The notes: generated by a model from the letters alone, not told the origin. DNA of 64,000 nucleotides from Phycisphaerales bacterium (GCA_020849615.1 JADLFW010000004.1:425479-489478), one strand, 5' to 3'; positions 20,162 through 29,949 are shown, counted from the first letter of the stretch. Translations and numbers: made by a program.

Positions 20162-20630
20162 CTGCGACTCTCCTTGTGTGTGTGCGCCGCCCCAGTGTCG
20201 TGACCCTGTTCCCTTGCTTCAGCGCGGACGTACCGACCGCGCCAACGCATGTCCGTCCGTGCCGAAGGATCGTCAAGTTCGGTCTAGGCCCGCGCACCGC
20301 CATCGGTCACGGATGAGCGACCACGCCGGGCCGGAGCGGCCACATCACGTGAAGCGCCATCAAACACAGAGCCGCCACCGCCACGCCCCCTCGGTCCGCG
20401 GCGTCGGCCGCGGCTGGGGCTCAGTTTACTGCCAAGGGAAACCACATGCCAGAGGAATTGACATGCGTTCCGGCGAAGCGGCAGTACCTACTAAGTATGC
20501 CTTTGAAACCGACTTACAACGAAATCGTGGACGAAACTACCCCGCGGAGGGCGCGGGGAATGGGTGGGGATCCGTTTCGGTTTCGTCCGGACGGGGTGCG
20601 CCGGGCCCGGCACCGCCTGTTCGGGGCGAT
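20162..20630. other. 469-base gap upstream of the FG-GAP/ASPIC gene
   Basis: No gene seen. The stretch 20420-20530 is clearly less GC-rich than its surroundings and probably holds the promoter region of the minus-strand gene at 18431. A plus-strand TTGACA (20458-20463) has no convincing -10 partner. Near 20600-20620 an imperfect GGTGC/GCACC palindrome lies just after the stop of the next gene and might act as a weak terminator. Confidence 0.4.
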
Positions 20631-23120
20631 TCAGCAGCCCTGCTCGTACAGGTTCAGGAACTCGAGGTAGTCGGCGAAATCGACGAGGCCATCGCCGTTG
20701 AAGTCAACGGAGGGGTCGAGGGCATCGTAGCGGTTGAGGAACTCCAGGTAGTCGGCGAAGTCGACGATCCCATCCCCGGTGAGGTCGGCGGGGCACGGCC
20801 CGGCGGCGGAGCCGCGGAGGATGGTGATCCGGGCCAGCGCGGGCGGGGCGCCTTCCAAGTTGACGGCGAGGTCGGCAGCGCCATCGCCGTCGAAGTCGGC
20901 GGCCCGGATGAACGTGGCCCGGCCATTGACCCCGTAGCGGCGCTGCGGCTGGAAGGTGGCATCGCCGTTGTTCAGGAACAGAACGGCGTCGCACGCGCCG
21001 TAGGCGGCGAAGGCCAGGTCGGTGTCGCCATCGTGATCGGCATCGAAGGCTTCGGCCCCCAGCGAGCCCACGAACTGCAGGGCGAAGGGCGCGGGGTGAC
21101 CATCGGTGATCGCCAGCCGGCCATCACCCAGGCCCCGGGCCACGACGATGTGGTCATCGGCGGTGTAGGTGCCGAAGCCTGAGCCGGCGAGATCGAGCCA
21201 CTCATCGCCATCGAGATGGGCGGCGACCAGTGTGATCGGACGCTGGTAGGGCGATGAACCGGTCGCGATGGGGGCTTGGAACGTGCCATCGCCGTTGCCC
21301 AGGCGGATGAGGAAGCCCTCGGTGGGCGCGGGCGCGCCGGGGACCTGGCGGTACCCGGTGGCGGCGATGTCGGCCCGGCCGTCGTTGTTGAAGTCGCCGG
21401 ACACGATCTGGTTGAGGTAGGAGTCCGGCAGGGGCTCCACGAGGGCGGGGTTGAAGGTGCCGTCGCCCCGGCCCGTCAGGATGAAGAACCGCTTGAAGGG
21501 CTCGCTGGGGCAGCCGAGGGTCTCGGTGATGGCGACATCGGGGTGCGTGTCGTTGTTGAAGTCGGCGATGGTGAAGTAGAAGGAACCGCAGGAGTTCAGC
21601 GGCCAGCGGGTGAGCGTGCCCCAGGTGCCATCGTGGCGGTTGCGGGCCGTGTACAGGTCGTAGGGCGGGCCGCCCGCGGTCGAATGCTTGGTCATGAGCA
21701 GGTCGGGGTAGCCATCGTGGTCGAGGTCGCGGAGCGCCACCTGGCGGAAGACGCCCTGGAAGGTGCTCGTGCTGGTGACGGCGAAGGTGCCATCGCCGTG
21801 GTTCCTGAGCGTGTGCAGGAGGCTGTCGGCGCTGACGAGGTCGATGTCGCCATCGAGGTCGATGTCGGCGGCCGCGGACTCCATCGCCATGTTGACGGCG
21901 GCCTCGGGGGGCGGGGCGAACCCGCCGTCGTTGTAGGCGATGTCAACGGTGAGCGAGCCGGTGCTGGTGACGATGACATCGCGGTCGCCGTCGGCATCGA
22001 CATCGGCGGTGCTCATGAAGGCGGGCAGTTCGCCGGCCCGGTAGATCTCGGGCTGCGCGTAGGCGCCGCCGCCCAGCCCGCGCAGGATGCCCCAGGCGGA
22101 GGTGTCGGTGAGGGTGACGCCGATGATGTCGGGGATGGCATCGCCGGTGACATCGGCGAAGTCGAAGCCCTGGACACCGCCGAAGTACCCGCCGGTGCCG
22201 ATGGGGGGGGCGGGGGTGAAATGGGCGAGGCCGTCGTTCTTCCACACGCCCAGGCCCAGCTCGCCGATGCCCGGGGCGGCCCCGTAGAGGATGTCGGCAT
22301 CGCCGTCGGCGTCGATGTCCTCGGCGGCCAGGCCCGGGTAGGCGATCGAAGAGGTGTAGGCGGTGGTGAGGAACGTGGGGGCGGCGAAGGCGCCGGCCCC
22401 GGTGTTCAGCAGGATGTGGATCTTGCGGTCGGTGACGCCGGTGTTGGCGACGATGAGGTCGGGCCGGCCGTCGCGGTTGACATCGGCGGACTTGATGCGG
22501 ATCGGCTGCGGCCCGGCGGGGAAGTCGGTGCGGGCGGAGAACCCGCCCAAGCCGTCATTGAGGAGGACCGAGACATCATTCTCGCCCGCGCGGGTGTTGG
22601 CGGTGGCGAGGTCGGTGTCGCCGTCCTGGTCGAGGTCGCGGGCGATGATGCCCATGGGCCCGCGGCCGCAGGGATAGGCGGAGGGCGGGGAGAAGGTCCC
22701 CGCGCCGTTGTTGATGAAGACGACGATGCGCTGGCCCGAGAGGGAGATCTCGGAGGTCTGGGTGAAGGCCAGGTCGATGTCGCCATCGCCATCAAGGTCG
22801 GCGGCGGCGACGGCGGTGGTCTCACCGAGGCTGGGGAGGACGACGGGCTGGCCGTAGGTGCCATCGCCGGCGTTGAAGAGGATGGAGATCTTGGGCGCGG
22901 TCGTGTTGGTGACGTGGGCGAAGGCCAGGTCGGGGAAGCCATCGCCGTCGAGGTCGGCCGCGGCGTGGGCGACGGGGCGGAAGGCGGAGGCCGCGGCGTA
23001 GTCGCCGGTCATGTAGGCCCGCTGCGGCGTGGCGAGCAGTGGCCCGGGGGTCTGGGCCAGGCCCGGCGCTGCGGCGAGGGCGGTCAGGACGATTGCGGCG
23101 GGGGTGCGGGGCGTGGGCAT
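20631..23120 (-). CDS. Secreted FG-GAP/VCBS repeat protein with GC anchor
   Basis: An 829-residue exported protein made almost wholly of FG-GAP/VCBS repeats. The signal peptide ends near ALAAAPGLAQ. At least ten repeats of the form ADLDGDGxPDLAF / LFNAGDGTYGQP follow (for example DLDGDGFPDLAFAHV, DVNRDGRPDLIVANTG, DFNNDGRADIAATGY), suggesting two beta-propellers binding many calcium ions. The last 55 residues are the anchor PCPADLTGDGIVDFADYLEF with second loop VDFNGDGLVDFADYLEFL, ending EQGC. GGAG precedes the ATG by 8 bases. The anchor-coding DNA is almost identical to that of the neighbouring gene at 23186, although the passengers are unrelated. Confidence 0.9.
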   Translation of the reverse strand: MPTPRTPAAIVLTALAAAPGLAQTPGPLLATPQRAYMTGDYAAASAFRPVAHAAADLDGDGFPDLAFAHVTNTTAPKISILFNAGDGTYGQPVVLPSLGETTAVAAADLDGDGDIDLAFTQTSEISLSGQRIVVFINNGAGTFSPPSAYPCGRGPMGIIARDLDQDGDTDLATANTRAGENDVSVLLNDGLGGFSARTDFPAGPQPIRIKSADVNRDGRPDLIVANTGVTDRKIHILLNTGAGAFAAPTFLTTAYTSSIAYPGLAAEDIDADGDADILYGAAPGIGELGLGVWKNDGLAHFTPAPPIGTGGYFGGVQGFDFADVTGDAIPDIIGVTLTDTSAWGILRGLGGGAYAQPEIYRAGELPAFMSTADVDADGDRDVIVTSTGSLTVDIAYNDGGFAPPPEAAVNMAMESAAADIDLDGDIDLVSADSLLHTLRNHGDGTFAVTSTSTFQGVFRQVALRDLDHDGYPDLLMTKHSTAGGPPYDLYTARNRHDGTWGTLTRWPLNSCGSFYFTIADFNNDTHPDVAITETLGCPSEPFKRFFILTGRGDGTFNPALVEPLPDSYLNQIVSGDFNNDGRADIAATGYRQVPGAPAPTEGFLIRLGNGDGTFQAPIATGSSPYQRPITLVAAHLDGDEWLDLAGSGFGTYTADDHIVVARGLGDGRLAITDGHPAPFALQFVGSLGAEAFDADHDGDTDLAFAAYGACDAVLFLNNGDATFQPQRRYGVNGRATFIRAADFDGDGAADLAVNLEGAPPALARITILRGSAAGPCPADLTGDGIVDFADYLEFLNRYDALDPSVDFNGDGLVDFADYLEFLNLYEQGC
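20632..20795 (-). repeat. Anchor cassette copy A (164 bp)
   Basis: DNA coding for the complete two-loop GC anchor of the 829-residue protein. By direct comparison it differs from copy B (23187-23350) at only 5 of 164 positions, while the sequences just upstream in the two genes are unrelated. Confidence 0.85.
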
Positions 23121-23185
23121 GGGTGACTCCGCTGCGCATTTCAGCGCACAGGGGGTGGGTATTGCTCTCGCGAACGAGGAGGCGA

Positions 23186-25060
23186 TCAGCAGCCCTGTTC
23201 GTACAGGTTCAGGAACTCGAGGTAATCGGCGAAGTCGACGAGGCCATCGCCGGTGAAGTCAACGGAGGGGTCGAGGGCGTCGTAGCGGTTGAGGAACTCC
23301 AGGTAGTCGGCGAAGTCGACGATCCCATCCCCGGTGAGGTCGGCGGGGCAGTCCGCCGTGGCGACGGCGATGCAGGCCGAGAACTCGGACGTGTCGCCGC
23401 TGAGGGCGCGGGCCGCGGTGGCGGTGATGAACGAACCCGGCGCGATCGTGGCGGGGAGCGAGATGTCGAACTCTGTATGGCCCGCGCTGTCGGTGCTCAC
23501 GTCGGTCGAGCCGAGGTAGGCAGCGCCCTCGCCGAAGCCGGAGGGGTCGCACGCCGGGCTTGCGAAGAACTCGAGCGTGAAGGCGGTGGAGGGGGTGGAG
23601 TCGAGCGTTCCGGTGATGTGGACCGGGCCGGGCCCGGCCGCGGCGGTGGCCAGCACCGGGAAGTTCTGCAGGCCGTTGCCGCCGGCGTCGGCATCGAGCG
23701 GGTCGTTGGGGGTGACGCCGCGCACGCCGGAGGAAGGCAGGAGGTCAATGCCCAGCCCGCCGTTGTCGTGGATGGAGTTGCCGGAGAGGCGGATGCCGGT
23801 GGCGGCGCTCTCGGCCAGCACGCCGTCGAGCTCGGTGAAGGCGATGGTGTTGCCGCGGATGTCGGCGCTGGTGGGAGAGCCTTCGCCCGGGAAGAACGCG
23901 GCGGTGATGCCGGAGCGCGTCGTGACGGGGTTCAGGCCCGTGGCGTCGGTGCCGATTAGGTTGTCGTGGATGGCGGTGCCGGGGGAAGCGCCCTGGATGG
24001 CGATGGCGACGCCGAAGCGCTGCCCGGCGTAATGGTTGACGCCGATGGCGAGCAGCCCGCTGATGAGGTTGTCGCGGATGACCGTGCCGGTCGCGGTGCG
24101 GACGACGATGCCGCCGGGCCCGGTCTGGCGGGGGAAGGGGGCGGAGCCGTCGGCGGTGGTGCCGATGTAGTTGCCCTCGATGATGGTGCCCGTGGCGCGC
24201 TCGATATCGACCTGGACGCCGGTCGGGAAGCCCTCCTCGCCGTAGTGGCCCGCGCCGGAGATGATGTTGCGCTCGACGGGGGTGGGCCCGCCGATGCGGT
24301 TGTTGGTGGGCTGGGTGAGCGAGAACGGGTTGCCGCGGACTTCGACGCCCGACGCCGAGCCGGAGAGGAAGTTGCCGATGACGATGTTGTCGTTGGCGGG
24401 GTCATCGATGCGGACGCCGGTGTTGCCGGAGATGAGCCAGTTGCCCTCGCCCGGGCCCGTCCCGCCGATGATGTTGCCGTGCGGGGGCTGGCCGCCGAAG
24501 CCGCCGGTGATGTAGACGGCGGCGTAGAGCCCGCCGTCGGTGACGCAGCCGATGACGCGGTTGTCGTTGCCCTGGATCTGGATGCCGTAGCCGCGCTGGT
24601 AGACGTAGCCCAGGCCCTTGATGGTGCAGCGGTTGCCGAAGATCCAGATGCCCGGGCTGCCCAGGAACGAGGGGTGCAGACCGTAGATGGCGACCTCGTT
24701 GCCGTTGGGGTTGGTGTCGCCGGTGAAGGCGGTCTGGGTGGTGAAGTCGACCGTGGTCTCGTCGTCGGTGAGGAAGAAGGCGTTGGACTCGTTCTTGAGC
24801 AGGGCGACATTAGTCAGCAGCCACCATTCGCTGGTGGGGATCGCGAAGGCGATGGTCTGCGGGCCCGGCGTGTTGTTCGCGGCGGCGCAGGCCTCGCGCA
24901 TCGAGACCTTGCCGTCCGGGCCCGGCAGCTGGGCCACGGTCTGGGCCCCTCCGAAGTCAACGGTGTCCTCGACGGTGTTGACGGTGATGGTCTGGCCCGA
25001 CGCCGTCGCGGAGGCCGCGAGAACCAGCGAGAGGGCGAGCCGGGGCTGTGCGATCTTCAT
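23186..25060 (-). CDS. Secreted CSLREA-type parallel beta-helix protein with GC anchor (paralogue 1)
   Basis: A 624-residue exported protein. The start at 25060 (MKIAQPRLALSLVL) has AAAGGAGA 7-8 bases upstream and opens a signal peptide ending ATASGQ. The N-terminal region carries the CSLREA-like motif (DGKVSMREACAAANNTPG). Right-handed beta-helix repeats follow (NRVIGC, GNIIGG, NWLISGNTGVRI, DNIVIGNFLSG, GTIIEGNYIGTT), as in pectate-lyase-like and NosD-type folds. A beta-sandwich region (FTLEFFASPACDPSGFGEG ... GDTSEFSACI) precedes the anchor (DCPADLTGDGIVDFADYLEF, ending EQGC). No polysaccharide-lyase active site was recognised. The neighbour at 25240 is a diverged paralogue. Confidence 0.88.
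   Translation of the reverse strand: MKIAQPRLALSLVLAASATASGQTITVNTVEDTVDFGGAQTVAQLPGPDGKVSMREACAAANNTPGPQTIAFAIPTSEWWLLTNVALLKNESNAFFLTDDETTVDFTTQTAFTGDTNPNGNEVAIYGLHPSFLGSPGIWIFGNRCTIKGLGYVYQRGYGIQIQGNDNRVIGCVTDGGLYAAVYITGGFGGQPPHGNIIGGTGPGEGNWLISGNTGVRIDDPANDNIVIGNFLSGSASGVEVRGNPFSLTQPTNNRIGGPTPVERNIISGAGHYGEEGFPTGVQVDIERATGTIIEGNYIGTTADGSAPFPRQTGPGGIVVRTATGTVIRDNLISGLLAIGVNHYAGQRFGVAIAIQGASPGTAIHDNLIGTDATGLNPVTTRSGITAAFFPGEGSPTSADIRGNTIAFTELDGVLAESAATGIRLSGNSIHDNGGLGIDLLPSSGVRGVTPNDPLDADAGGNGLQNFPVLATAAAGPGPVHITGTLDSTPSTAFTLEFFASPACDPSGFGEGAAYLGSTDVSTDSAGHTEFDISLPATIAPGSFITATAARALSGDTSEFSACIAVATADCPADLTGDGIVDFADYLEFLNRYDALDPSVDFTGDGLVDFADYLEFLNLYEQGC
23187..23350 (-). repeat. Anchor cassette copy B (164 bp)
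   Basis: Anchor-coding DNA of the beta-helix protein at 23186. Near-identical to copy A at 20632-20795 (5 differences, all single-base). The other anchors in the island are visibly more diverged. Confidence 0.85.
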
Positions 25061-25239
25061 GCCGATTCTCCTTTGGGTGCGAACGGGTCGGGGCGACTGG
25101 CATCCGCCGCGACCGCCCGCCGGGCCACCTCTGATATGGACAGGAGGGTGCGATCGCATGCAGAATGCAGGACGGGGTGAGATTTTCAGGAATTCCACCC
25201 CCAACAGCGGGTAGCGCGCCGGGGCTTTGCCCGGTCGGC

Positions 25240-27015
25240 TCAGCAGCCTTGTTCGTAATGGTTCAAGAACTCGAGGTAGTCGGCGAAGTCGACCAGGCCA
25301 TCACCGTTGAGGTCGGCTGCGGGATCCTGGGTGTCATAGAGGTTGAGGAAGGCGAGGTAGTCGGTGAAGTCCACCAGCCCATCGCCGGTGAAGTCCGCCG
25401 GGCAGGCGCCGCCCGTCGCGGCGATGCAGGCCGAGAACTCCGAGGTGTCGCCGGTGAGGGCCTTGGTGGCGGTCGAGGTGATGAACGAGCCGGCGGGGAT
25501 TGCGGCCGGCAGAATGACGGTGAAGTCGGCGCGGCCCGATGCGCTGGTGGTGACGGAACCCGCGCCGATGTACACCTCGCCCTCGCCGTAGCCCGTCGGA
25601 TCGCAGGCGGGGCCGGCGAAGAACTCGAGGGTGAACGGGGCCGAGGGGGAGGAGTCGAAGGTGCCGGTGACGCGGACGGAGCCGGGCCCGGCCTCGGCGC
25701 TCAGGAGCACCGGGAAGTTCTGGAGGCCGTTGCCGCCGGTGTCGGCGTCGAGAGGGTCGTTGGGCGTGACGCCGTACTTGAAGTCGCTGGTGACCAGGTC
25801 GATGCCGATCCCGCCGTTGTCGTGGATCGAGTTGCCCGAGATCCGGACCCCCGAGAACGTGTTGCCCACGGCGATGCCCGACTGCAGGTGCCCCGCGATC
25901 TCGTTGCCTTCGATGGTGACATCCTGCACCGGGCCGAGGTAGTAGTTTGTGGCCGTGATGCCCGTGACGCTGCCGAGCACCGGCTCATCATCGGCGTTCA
26001 GGCCGATCGCGTTGCCGACGATCGAGACGCCGCCGCCCGCGCCGTACACGCTGATGGCGGTGCCCACCAGCCACCCGTCGTAGTGCGGGCCGATGCCGTG
26101 GCCGAGGATCCCGGCGATCCGGTTGTTGCGGACAACCGTGTCGTGGTGCTCACCATCGAAGGCGATCCCCGCCGTGGTCGCAAGGTGGCCCTGCTGCAGG
26201 CCGTCCGGGGTGGTTCCGATCTGGTTGTTCTCGATGGTGGTGCCGGTCGCATCGAAGATCTGCACCGCGAATCCGCCCGGGTAGCCCTCCTCGCCCCACG
26301 TCCCCATGCCGGTGATGAAGTTGCGATCGGCCGGGCCCGGCCCGCCGATCCGGTTGTCCGTCGCGGGCTGGCCGCCGCCCACCCAGCCCAGGACCCGCAC
26401 ACGCTGGACCGTGTTGCCGATGACGATGTTGTTGTTGGAGCGGTCGATCTTGATCGTGCCGCCGGTGTTCCCCTTCACCAGGCTGCCCGAGCCGCCGAAC
26501 ACCTCGATGCCCATCGCGGTGTTGTCCTGGACGAGACCGTTGTTGGCGTTGACCGAAACCGTGGAGTTGTCCAGCCCGAAGACCGAGCAGTTGTCGGCGT
26601 TGAGGTAGATCGCGGTGCCCCAGAGGACGACTTCATTCCCATCCGGGTTGGTGTCGCCAGTGAACGCGGTCTGCGTCCGGCCGTCGATCGTCACCTCGTC
26701 GTTGACACGCCAGTAGAAGCCCACAACCGTGTGGACCACCGCGCGGCCGGGGTAGTACCACGGGAGGTAGGTCCACCGGCTTGCGGGGATCGCGAACGCG
26801 ATGGTCTGCCGCCCCGTCGTGTTGTTGGAGGCGATCATCGCCTCGGAGAACGAGATGTGGCCATCCGGGCCCGGCAGGTCGGCGACGGTCGCCGCGTCGG
26901 GGTTGATGTCGATGATGTCCTCCGAGAGATCGACCGTGATGGTCTGGCCGTGGGCGAGCGGGGCGGCGAGGCCGGCGAGGGCGAGGAGCAGAAGGACGCG
27001 GGAGGTGGTGTTCAT
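25240..27015 (-). CDS. Secreted CSLREA-type parallel beta-helix protein with GC anchor (paralogue 2)
   Basis: A 591-residue exported protein with the same layout as the gene at 23186. The start at 27015 (MNTTSRVLLLLALAGLAAPL) has CAGGAA just upstream and gives a signal peptide ending AHGQ. A CSLREA-like segment (DGHISFSEAMIASNNTTG) and TAFTGDTNPDGNEV are followed by beta-helix repeats (NNIVIGNTVQRV, TTIENNQIGTTPDG, VTIEGNEIAG), the shared GDTSEFSACIAA sandwich and the anchor ACPADFTGDGLVDFTDYLAF / ADLNGDGLVDFADYLEFL, ending EQGC. Shared blocks such as NPDGNEV, NGLQNFPVL and DPLDADxGGNGLQNFPVL show it arose by duplication of its neighbour; the helix rungs have diverged. No catalytic residues recognised. 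Confidence 0.88.
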   Translation of the reverse strand: MNTTSRVLLLLALAGLAAPLAHGQTITVDLSEDIIDINPDAATVADLPGPDGHISFSEAMIASNNTTGRQTIAFAIPASRWTYLPWYYPGRAVVHTVVGFYWRVNDEVTIDGRTQTAFTGDTNPDGNEVVLWGTAIYLNADNCSVFGLDNSTVSVNANNGLVQDNTAMGIEVFGGSGSLVKGNTGGTIKIDRSNNNIVIGNTVQRVRVLGWVGGGQPATDNRIGGPGPADRNFITGMGTWGEEGYPGGFAVQIFDATGTTIENNQIGTTPDGLQQGHLATTAGIAFDGEHHDTVVRNNRIAGILGHGIGPHYDGWLVGTAISVYGAGGGVSIVGNAIGLNADDEPVLGSVTGITATNYYLGPVQDVTIEGNEIAGHLQSGIAVGNTFSGVRISGNSIHDNGGIGIDLVTSDFKYGVTPNDPLDADTGGNGLQNFPVLLSAEAGPGSVRVTGTFDSSPSAPFTLEFFAGPACDPTGYGEGEVYIGAGSVTTSASGRADFTVILPAAIPAGSFITSTATKALTGDTSEFSACIAATGGACPADFTGDGLVDFTDYLAFLNLYDTQDPAADLNGDGLVDFADYLEFLNHYEQGC

Positions 27016-27181
27016 GATGGTTCCTGCTTGATGTGCGCGGCCCGGCGCGCGGGATCGGGGTCCTTGCGAGCGAATGTGCGCAGGAGCGGGCGGACTCACG
27101 GCCCGGACAACCAGGAGGGTTCAATTGAGTTGAACGGGAACTTCGCCGCAGTTGAAACCACCGGGCCGGGATGGAGGGTGG

Positions 27182-29758
27182 TCAGCAGCCGGCGTCGTAG
27201 TGGTTCAGGAACTCGAGGTAGTCGGCGAAATCGACGACGCCATCGGCGTTGAGGTCGGCCCGGGGGTCGAGGGCATCGTAGAGGTTGAGGAACTCGAGGT
27301 AGTCGGCGAAGTCGATGACGCCGTCGGCGTTGAGGTCGGCGGGGCAGGGCGCGGCGACGGTCAGGACTGCGGGGGTTGAGGTGGCGGTGCCGCAGTTGTT
27401 GGAAATGAGGCAGTCGTACGAGCCGGCATCGCCGGGCTGAATGTTGGTGATGGTGAGTTGCGCGGGCTGGGGGACGCCGGCGAGGGTGGTGATGAGCCCC
27501 GAAGCGCCGGAGACAACGCCCCCGCCCGGTGAAGCGCCGCCGGGCCCGTCCGTGATGGGGACACCGTTGCGGCGCCATTGGAAGGAGAGCGGCCCGTCGA
27601 AGTCGTATCCGGAGGCGGGGGTGGCGGAGAGGGAGATCGTGCCGCCGGGCGAAGCCGAAGTGGAGGGGGCGGGTTGGAGGGCGATCCAGGGGGTGGGGTT
27701 GTCGGTGTAGCGGGCGAAACGTGCCGAAGGCTTGGAGTCGGCTCGCAGGAACGAACCGCTGACCAACAACTCGTTTCGGAAGGGCCGCATGTGGTAGGTT
27801 CGATTATCCGGGCCGGGAAGCGTCTGCCAAGAGGCGCCGTTCCAGCGGCAGAAGTACACGAACTGTCCACCCCCCGCGTAAAGACGATCGTGGTAGTTGG
27901 CGAGCGTGTACACCGTATTGCTGTACGCGTCGAGCCCAGGCCCGGACGTCGCCCACGTCGAGCCGTTCCAGGTTGCGATGTTGCGGCTGAAAACTCCGCC
28001 CGCCCAGGAAAAGCGTCCACCAACAAACAGGAGAGAATCAAAGACGACCATGCAGTGGGGCAGAGCGAGCGCATCGGCCGCCAAGCCTGTGCCCATCGGC
28101 TGCCACGTTTCACCATCCCAGAACGCCACCCGATTGGCGACTTGGCCGCCTGCCGATGAGATGAAGCCACCCACGATGAGCTTGTCTTGGTATTCGTGAA
28201 GTTTGGTCACGGAGCCAGACACACCCACGCCGAGCGGAGACCAGCGGATTCCATCCCATTTCGCGATGAAGTTCGCGGGCTCGCCGCCCGCGGCGCGGAA
28301 GTTGCCGCCTGCAATAAGCTCGTCGTTGAAGACGCGAAGTGACGCGACGTAGGCATCCATCCCGCTGCCGAGAGGCCGCCACTGCTCGCCGTCCCAGCGG
28401 GCGATGTAGTTCAGAGGTTCGCCGCCCGCGAACGTAAAGCCGCCCCCCGCCACCAACTCTCCTCGGTAGAGGGCAAGGCTGGTCACTAAGCCGTTCAGCC
28501 CTGGCGCGAAGGGCGCGAGCGTCACCCCGTCCCACGACGCGAGGTAATCGGCAGTCTCCGTGCCGGCGCGTCGAAAGTCTCCGCCGAGGATGAGGCGGTC
28601 TTCGAACTCGACTGCCGTGGAAAACCCGTCGTCCAGCCCGCCATTGAGTGATTGCCAACTGTCGCCGTCCCACGCCGCGGGACAGCCGACGAAAGCGTCT
28701 CCGTAGGCGGCGGTGGGACGGGCGCTCACGATGAGCTTGCCCTGGAAGACGACCATCTGCGAGACGTAACTGCTCGGGCCGTCCGTGGGGCTGATCCACT
28801 GGCCGTCGCGCCACTGCACAAATGAAGCGCCGGTGCTGGAACTTGCTCCCGCGGTGAGCACGCCTTCGAAGATAGCGAGCGTATTAACCGATGTATCCAC
28901 ACCAGAGCCCAGCGGCGTCCACGACTCGCCGTCCCAGCGCGCAACCCGATTCAACGCGACCCCGCTCGGCGTGCCCGTGAACTCGCCCGCGGCGACGAGG
29001 TGGCCCTCATGCGTCGTCAACGCGCGCACGTGGCCGTTCAATCCATCAGCCAGTGGCTGCCATGCCACACCATTCCACCGCGCGATGTTGGGCCCAGCCC
29101 CCAGGATGGACGAGAACACGCCACCTGCGATCAGTTCTCCGCCGTGAACATGGAGAGCGTCGATGCTGGAAATGGTCGGAGCACCAAGGTCGGCCCATGC
29201 GCTGCCATCCCAACGGGCAAGGCGGTTTACAGTCGCTGCGCCGGATTTGTTAAACCACCCGCCGGCAATCAGTTCGTTGTTGTAAATGGCCAGGGCGTTG
29301 ACCGAACTGTTCAAACCCGGGCCGAGCGCGGACCAACCTGATCCGTCCCAGCGGGCGATGTTCGATGCAGGCGCTCCTCCAGCGGTCATGAATGTCCCAC
29401 CTGCAATCAGGTCACCTTGATACACCGTTAATGCGCTAACTCTGACATTCTCGATGGTGCTGGTTATTCCCGACCCCAACGGCTTCCACTCGGCACCATC
29501 CCAGGCGGCAATCCGATTGACAAGAACCCCTCCCGCGGCGCTGAAGCTGCCGCCGACGACGAGCATGGGCTCGCGCGGGCCCACGCCATCAGGATCCCAA
29601 GTTGTCATGGCAACGATGTCGCCGTCCACACCGCGAATGTGCTGGGCGGGGCTCTGCAACCACCTTGGTTCGCACTGCCCCATCGCCCTCGGCGCGAGCA
29701 GCATCAGCACCGTAACAGCGGCAAGGCAGACACAGCGAACGAGCGTTGGGCTGGGCAT
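27182..29758 (-). CDS. Secreted WDG-repeat beta-propeller protein with Ig-like domain and GC anchor
   Basis: An 858-residue exported protein. The start at 29758 (MPSPTLVRCVCLAAVTVLML) opens a signal peptide ending AMGQ; the longer frame to 29893 adds an unlikely leader over the lpdA upstream repeats. About thirteen repeats of 45-50 residues follow the pattern IARWDGxxWxxLGxGxxxxV ... LIAGGxFxxAGG, predicted to form one or two beta-propellers. An Ig-like domain (PLSFQWRRNGVPI ... GSYDCLISNNCG) precedes the anchor PCPADLNADGVIDFADYLEF / ADLNADGVVDFADYLEFL, ending DAGC. NADG replaces NGDG in both loops, which keeps the Asp/Asn ligands. The function is probably structural or adhesive. Confidence 0.88.
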   Translation of the reverse strand: MPSPTLVRCVCLAAVTVLMLLAPRAMGQCEPRWLQSPAQHIRGVDGDIVAMTTWDPDGVGPREPMLVVGGSFSAAGGVLVNRIAAWDGAEWKPLGSGITSTIENVRVSALTVYQGDLIAGGTFMTAGGAPASNIARWDGSGWSALGPGLNSSVNALAIYNNELIAGGWFNKSGAATVNRLARWDGSAWADLGAPTISSIDALHVHGGELIAGGVFSSILGAGPNIARWNGVAWQPLADGLNGHVRALTTHEGHLVAAGEFTGTPSGVALNRVARWDGESWTPLGSGVDTSVNTLAIFEGVLTAGASSSTGASFVQWRDGQWISPTDGPSSYVSQMVVFQGKLIVSARPTAAYGDAFVGCPAAWDGDSWQSLNGGLDDGFSTAVEFEDRLILGGDFRRAGTETADYLASWDGVTLAPFAPGLNGLVTSLALYRGELVAGGGFTFAGGEPLNYIARWDGEQWRPLGSGMDAYVASLRVFNDELIAGGNFRAAGGEPANFIAKWDGIRWSPLGVGVSGSVTKLHEYQDKLIVGGFISSAGGQVANRVAFWDGETWQPMGTGLAADALALPHCMVVFDSLLFVGGRFSWAGGVFSRNIATWNGSTWATSGPGLDAYSNTVYTLANYHDRLYAGGGQFVYFCRWNGASWQTLPGPDNRTYHMRPFRNELLVSGSFLRADSKPSARFARYTDNPTPWIALQPAPSTSASPGGTISLSATPASGYDFDGPLSFQWRRNGVPITDGPGGASPGGGVVSGASGLITTLAGVPQPAQLTITNIQPGDAGSYDCLISNNCGTATSTPAVLTVAAPCPADLNADGVIDFADYLEFLNLYDALDPRADLNADGVVDFADYLEFLNHYDAGC

Positions 29759-29887
29759 GCAAAGAACCCCGGGATGGAGACGGGCCTGACCCCCGCCACC
29801 GTACCGGTCCCGTCCGGCCCGGGCAAGGACATCCCGGGCGGGCGAAGGTCGGTTAGCGAACCCTATAGTGGCGGCCCGGGGCTGGAT

Positions 29888-29916
29888 GGGCACAGGCGGG
29901 ATGCCTGCGCCACCCC
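29888..29916. repeat. Palindromic repeat type A, upstream of lpdA
   Basis: A 29-base element GGGCACAGG...CACCCC, palindromic around a GGA loop. It is identical at 27 of 29 bases to the copy inside lpdA (30379-30407). Such palindromes are frequent between genes in planctomycetes. Confidence 0.8.
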
Positions 29917-29949
29917 GGGGTGGTCGGCCCGGCGCTGGGCTGGCCCGGA

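Noticed and set aside
20446..20670. Small plus-strand ORF (74 codons)
   Set aside because: It overlaps the anchor-coding end of the minus-strand gene, has no ribosome site and no protein-like features.
18326..23126. Long plus-strand frames opposite the FG-GAP genes
   Set aside because: Gly/Val/Glu-rich shadows (repeated 'EVVGEVD') produced by the repetitive Ca-loop codons read on the other strand.
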